Below, piece after piece: positions 62,353-64,000 of a DNA stretch of 64,000 nt. This DNA comes from Hirudinaria manillensis (taxonomy: Eukaryota; Annelida; Clitellata; Hirudinida; Hirudinidae): NCBI GenBank assembly GCA_034509925.1, contig CM067527.1, forward strand, positions 13,384,501-13,448,500, read 5' to 3'. Numbering within the stretch: position 1 is the first letter of the stretch; each line of letters opens with the position of its first letter. Below the pieces are notes generated by a model that did not search any database, was not told where the DNA came from, and was given only the letters and a program-made list of their open reading frames with translations. The position numbers and the translations under genes are program-made.

Positions 62353-64000
62353 ATGGGCCTTTATAGTTTCTTCTTCATGGCTTTTTTCTGTACGACCATT
62401 AGCAGTCAAGACAATGACGATTCCGAGCCTGGCATGATGGTCATCCACGGAGCCGGTGCCACCACAGCCGGAGAGCTCTTCAAGATCTGGTCGGCCTACT
62501 ACGAATCCACAAGGTCTGAATTCGTCGATGTGAGGGTGCATTACGATTCCAGAGGGAGTTCGTTTGGGAAGACGTTGCTGGAAGCTGAAAAAGTCATGTT
62601 TGCCGTTTCTGATAAGCCGCTAACGGATCTGGAAAGAAACTCTAGCGATCTTATGCAGATTCCTTGTTTCGCATGGCCAGTTTTATTTATTCTTGTAGAC
62701 TACTGATTACTGAATGTTAAACGATTTGAACATTCTTTACCTTTTTTTTTTACTTTACTATTAAGTGTTAATATCACTAAAACATTCAAGTAAATTGTTT
62801 GCATAAACTTGTAAAAACAAACATTTCAATGCCTAAGGAATCTCGCAATAGCCTACAACGTGCCAGGCTTGAAGGATCTGACTTTGACAAGAGAGCAAAT
62901 TGTTGGTATCTACAATGGCACCTTTACCAACTGGAATGACACCTCTTTCTACAGCTACAATGACCCCGACAACCTCCCAAACGCCACTATAATTCCTATC
63001 GCAAGATTCGAACCATCCGGATCTACGAATGCTTTCACAACTGCTCTCGGCTCTTTCGACAGCAACTGGCACGAGAAATTTGGCAGCTTCTCGGATCGGT
63101 TTGGATGGAAAAATCTCATTAAGGTAAAGTTTAGTGTTATATCTAGTTATATCTAGTGTTAGTGCTAGTTTTACTGTTTGTGATGAGAAATTCTCTCAAG
63201 TTTCCTAAAGCATTTCTCTTGTTTTTAAGGTGTTTGGACAGAGGACAACAGGCCTAGCGGATACTCTGACAAACACCTTATTCAGCATCGGCTATCTTAT
63301 AACCGGCGCAGCCAATGAAGTCGGTCTTAGCTCTGCACGGATGATCAATAAAGCCGGTTATAAGGTAACGCCTAATAAGAAAATGCTAGCTGCTCTCATC
63401 GAAGCAAAGAAGACAAACCTGGTCGATAAAATACAGGAATCGATAACTGATTCTGACCTCTCCTATGCCTATCCAATGGCTAGCCTTTCCTACGTTTTAG
63501 TAAATATCTCTGTCAGAGTCACAGACTGCAGTGTAAACACTGAGTTTTATCGTTTCTTGGACTGGTCCATCAGCTCTAGATTGGCAAAGCGCAGTGCACA
63601 TTCTCTGGATAGGGTTCTGATGGGCAATTCAATTAGCAATGCCGTACGTTCGAATGTACTCTTTAAGATGACTTGCAACGGAATGTTTCTTGAAAGCCTA
63701 GTGAGGGCTCAAATTTCAGAGGAGGAGGAAATCTTGAAAACTTGGAAAAAACCTGTAATGATATCCATTCCATTCATAATTTTGATCTTCGTTGGTATAT
63801 TGGTTTACGCATCCTATCAGAAATATCTTTATTCTAAAATGCTCGACAAGAATTCATGGAAAATCAACTTCTTCGAGATAGATTTGAAGCAAAAAACCGA
63901 CTTGAATGCCAATCAAGGCCAAGCAAAACAAGCGAAAGGCACTGTCCCTTCCGATAACTTATTCACTTATTTCCCCAATCATCAGGTGGGAAGTTACGGG
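62353..64000 (+). CDS. Receptor with PstS-like periplasmic-binding-protein ectodomain, probably a receptor guanylate cyclase (partial, 3' end outside window)
   Basis: Exons 62353-62675, 62838-63123 and 63230 to the window end give at least 460 residues. A signal peptide (1-19) is followed by a substrate-binding domain with PstS-type landmarks: GAGATTAGELFKIW near the start, YDSRGSS, FAVSDKPLT, AYNVPGLKDLTLT, IYNGTFTNWND and RFEPSGSTNAFT. The serine of GAGAT/GASAT-type loops and the RxxxSGT-like segment bind phosphate in bacterial PstS. A membrane segment lies at about 379-400 (SIPFIILIFVGILVYASY). After it, SKMLDKNSWKINFFEIDL resembles the juxtamembrane WKI motif of receptor guanylate cyclases. 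The first intron needs a GC donor (GCCAGT) to keep frame; the alternative GT donor breaks it. Catalytic identity is inferred. Confidence 0.72.

Overview
The window is animal nuclear DNA. It is very AT-rich (roughly 70% or more by eye) and full of AAT/TTA microsatellites. The genes are split by many short to medium introns, mostly GT–AG, with secretory signal peptides and TATA boxes close to the start codons. I found no bacterial operon structure, tRNA or rRNA. The gene families are eglin/potato-inhibitor-I serine protease inhibitors, Ly6/quiver-type GPI proteins, M12B (reprolysin) metalloproteases with PLAC-like tails, a dispanin and a receptor with a bacterial PstS-like ectodomain. Together they suggest an invertebrate, perhaps a lophotrochozoan such as an annelid. 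The phylum is an inference and I could not identify the species.

Region 1 (1-28,112) is an inhibitor and Ly6 cluster. I rebuilt seven four-exon potato-inhibitor-I genes: five on the minus strand (4,574-5,737; 10,581-11,360; 12,631-13,666; 15,067-16,541; 25,066-26,180) and two on the plus strand (23,501-24,552; 27,065-28,112). There is also one exon of an eighth gene cut by the left edge, two pseudogenes and one orphan exon remnant. All share the same exon phases but differ at the predicted P1 reactive-site residue (Met, Met, Asn, Lys, Met, Asp, Glu). Interspersed on the minus strand are three intact Ly6/quiver genes and one frameshifted copy. Long paralogous blocks (about 4.13-6.0 kb matching 12.16-14.08 kb, and 6.0-7.56 kb matching 24.5-26.56 kb) show how the cluster grew and broke.

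Region 2 (29,356-58,664) is a tandem array of four plus-strand secreted M12B metalloprotease genes of 17-21 exons (689, 815, 932 and 892 residues). Each has a signal peptide, prodomain, furin-like site, zinc motif HExxHxxGxxHD, ADAM/ADAMTS-type cysteine-rich domain, and then 2, 4, 6 and 6 six-cysteine PLAC-like modules. Every module sits on its own exon.

Region 3 (60,610-64,000) holds a two-exon dispanin/CD225 gene and the start of a receptor gene. The receptor has a PstS-like ligand-binding domain, one membrane segment and a juxtamembrane stretch like that of receptor guanylate cyclases. It runs off the window.

Functionally the window looks like a secretome island: secreted protease inhibitors and secreted metalloproteases side by side, with small GPI-anchored three-finger proteins between the inhibitors. 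No functional link between these families is shown by the sequence itself.
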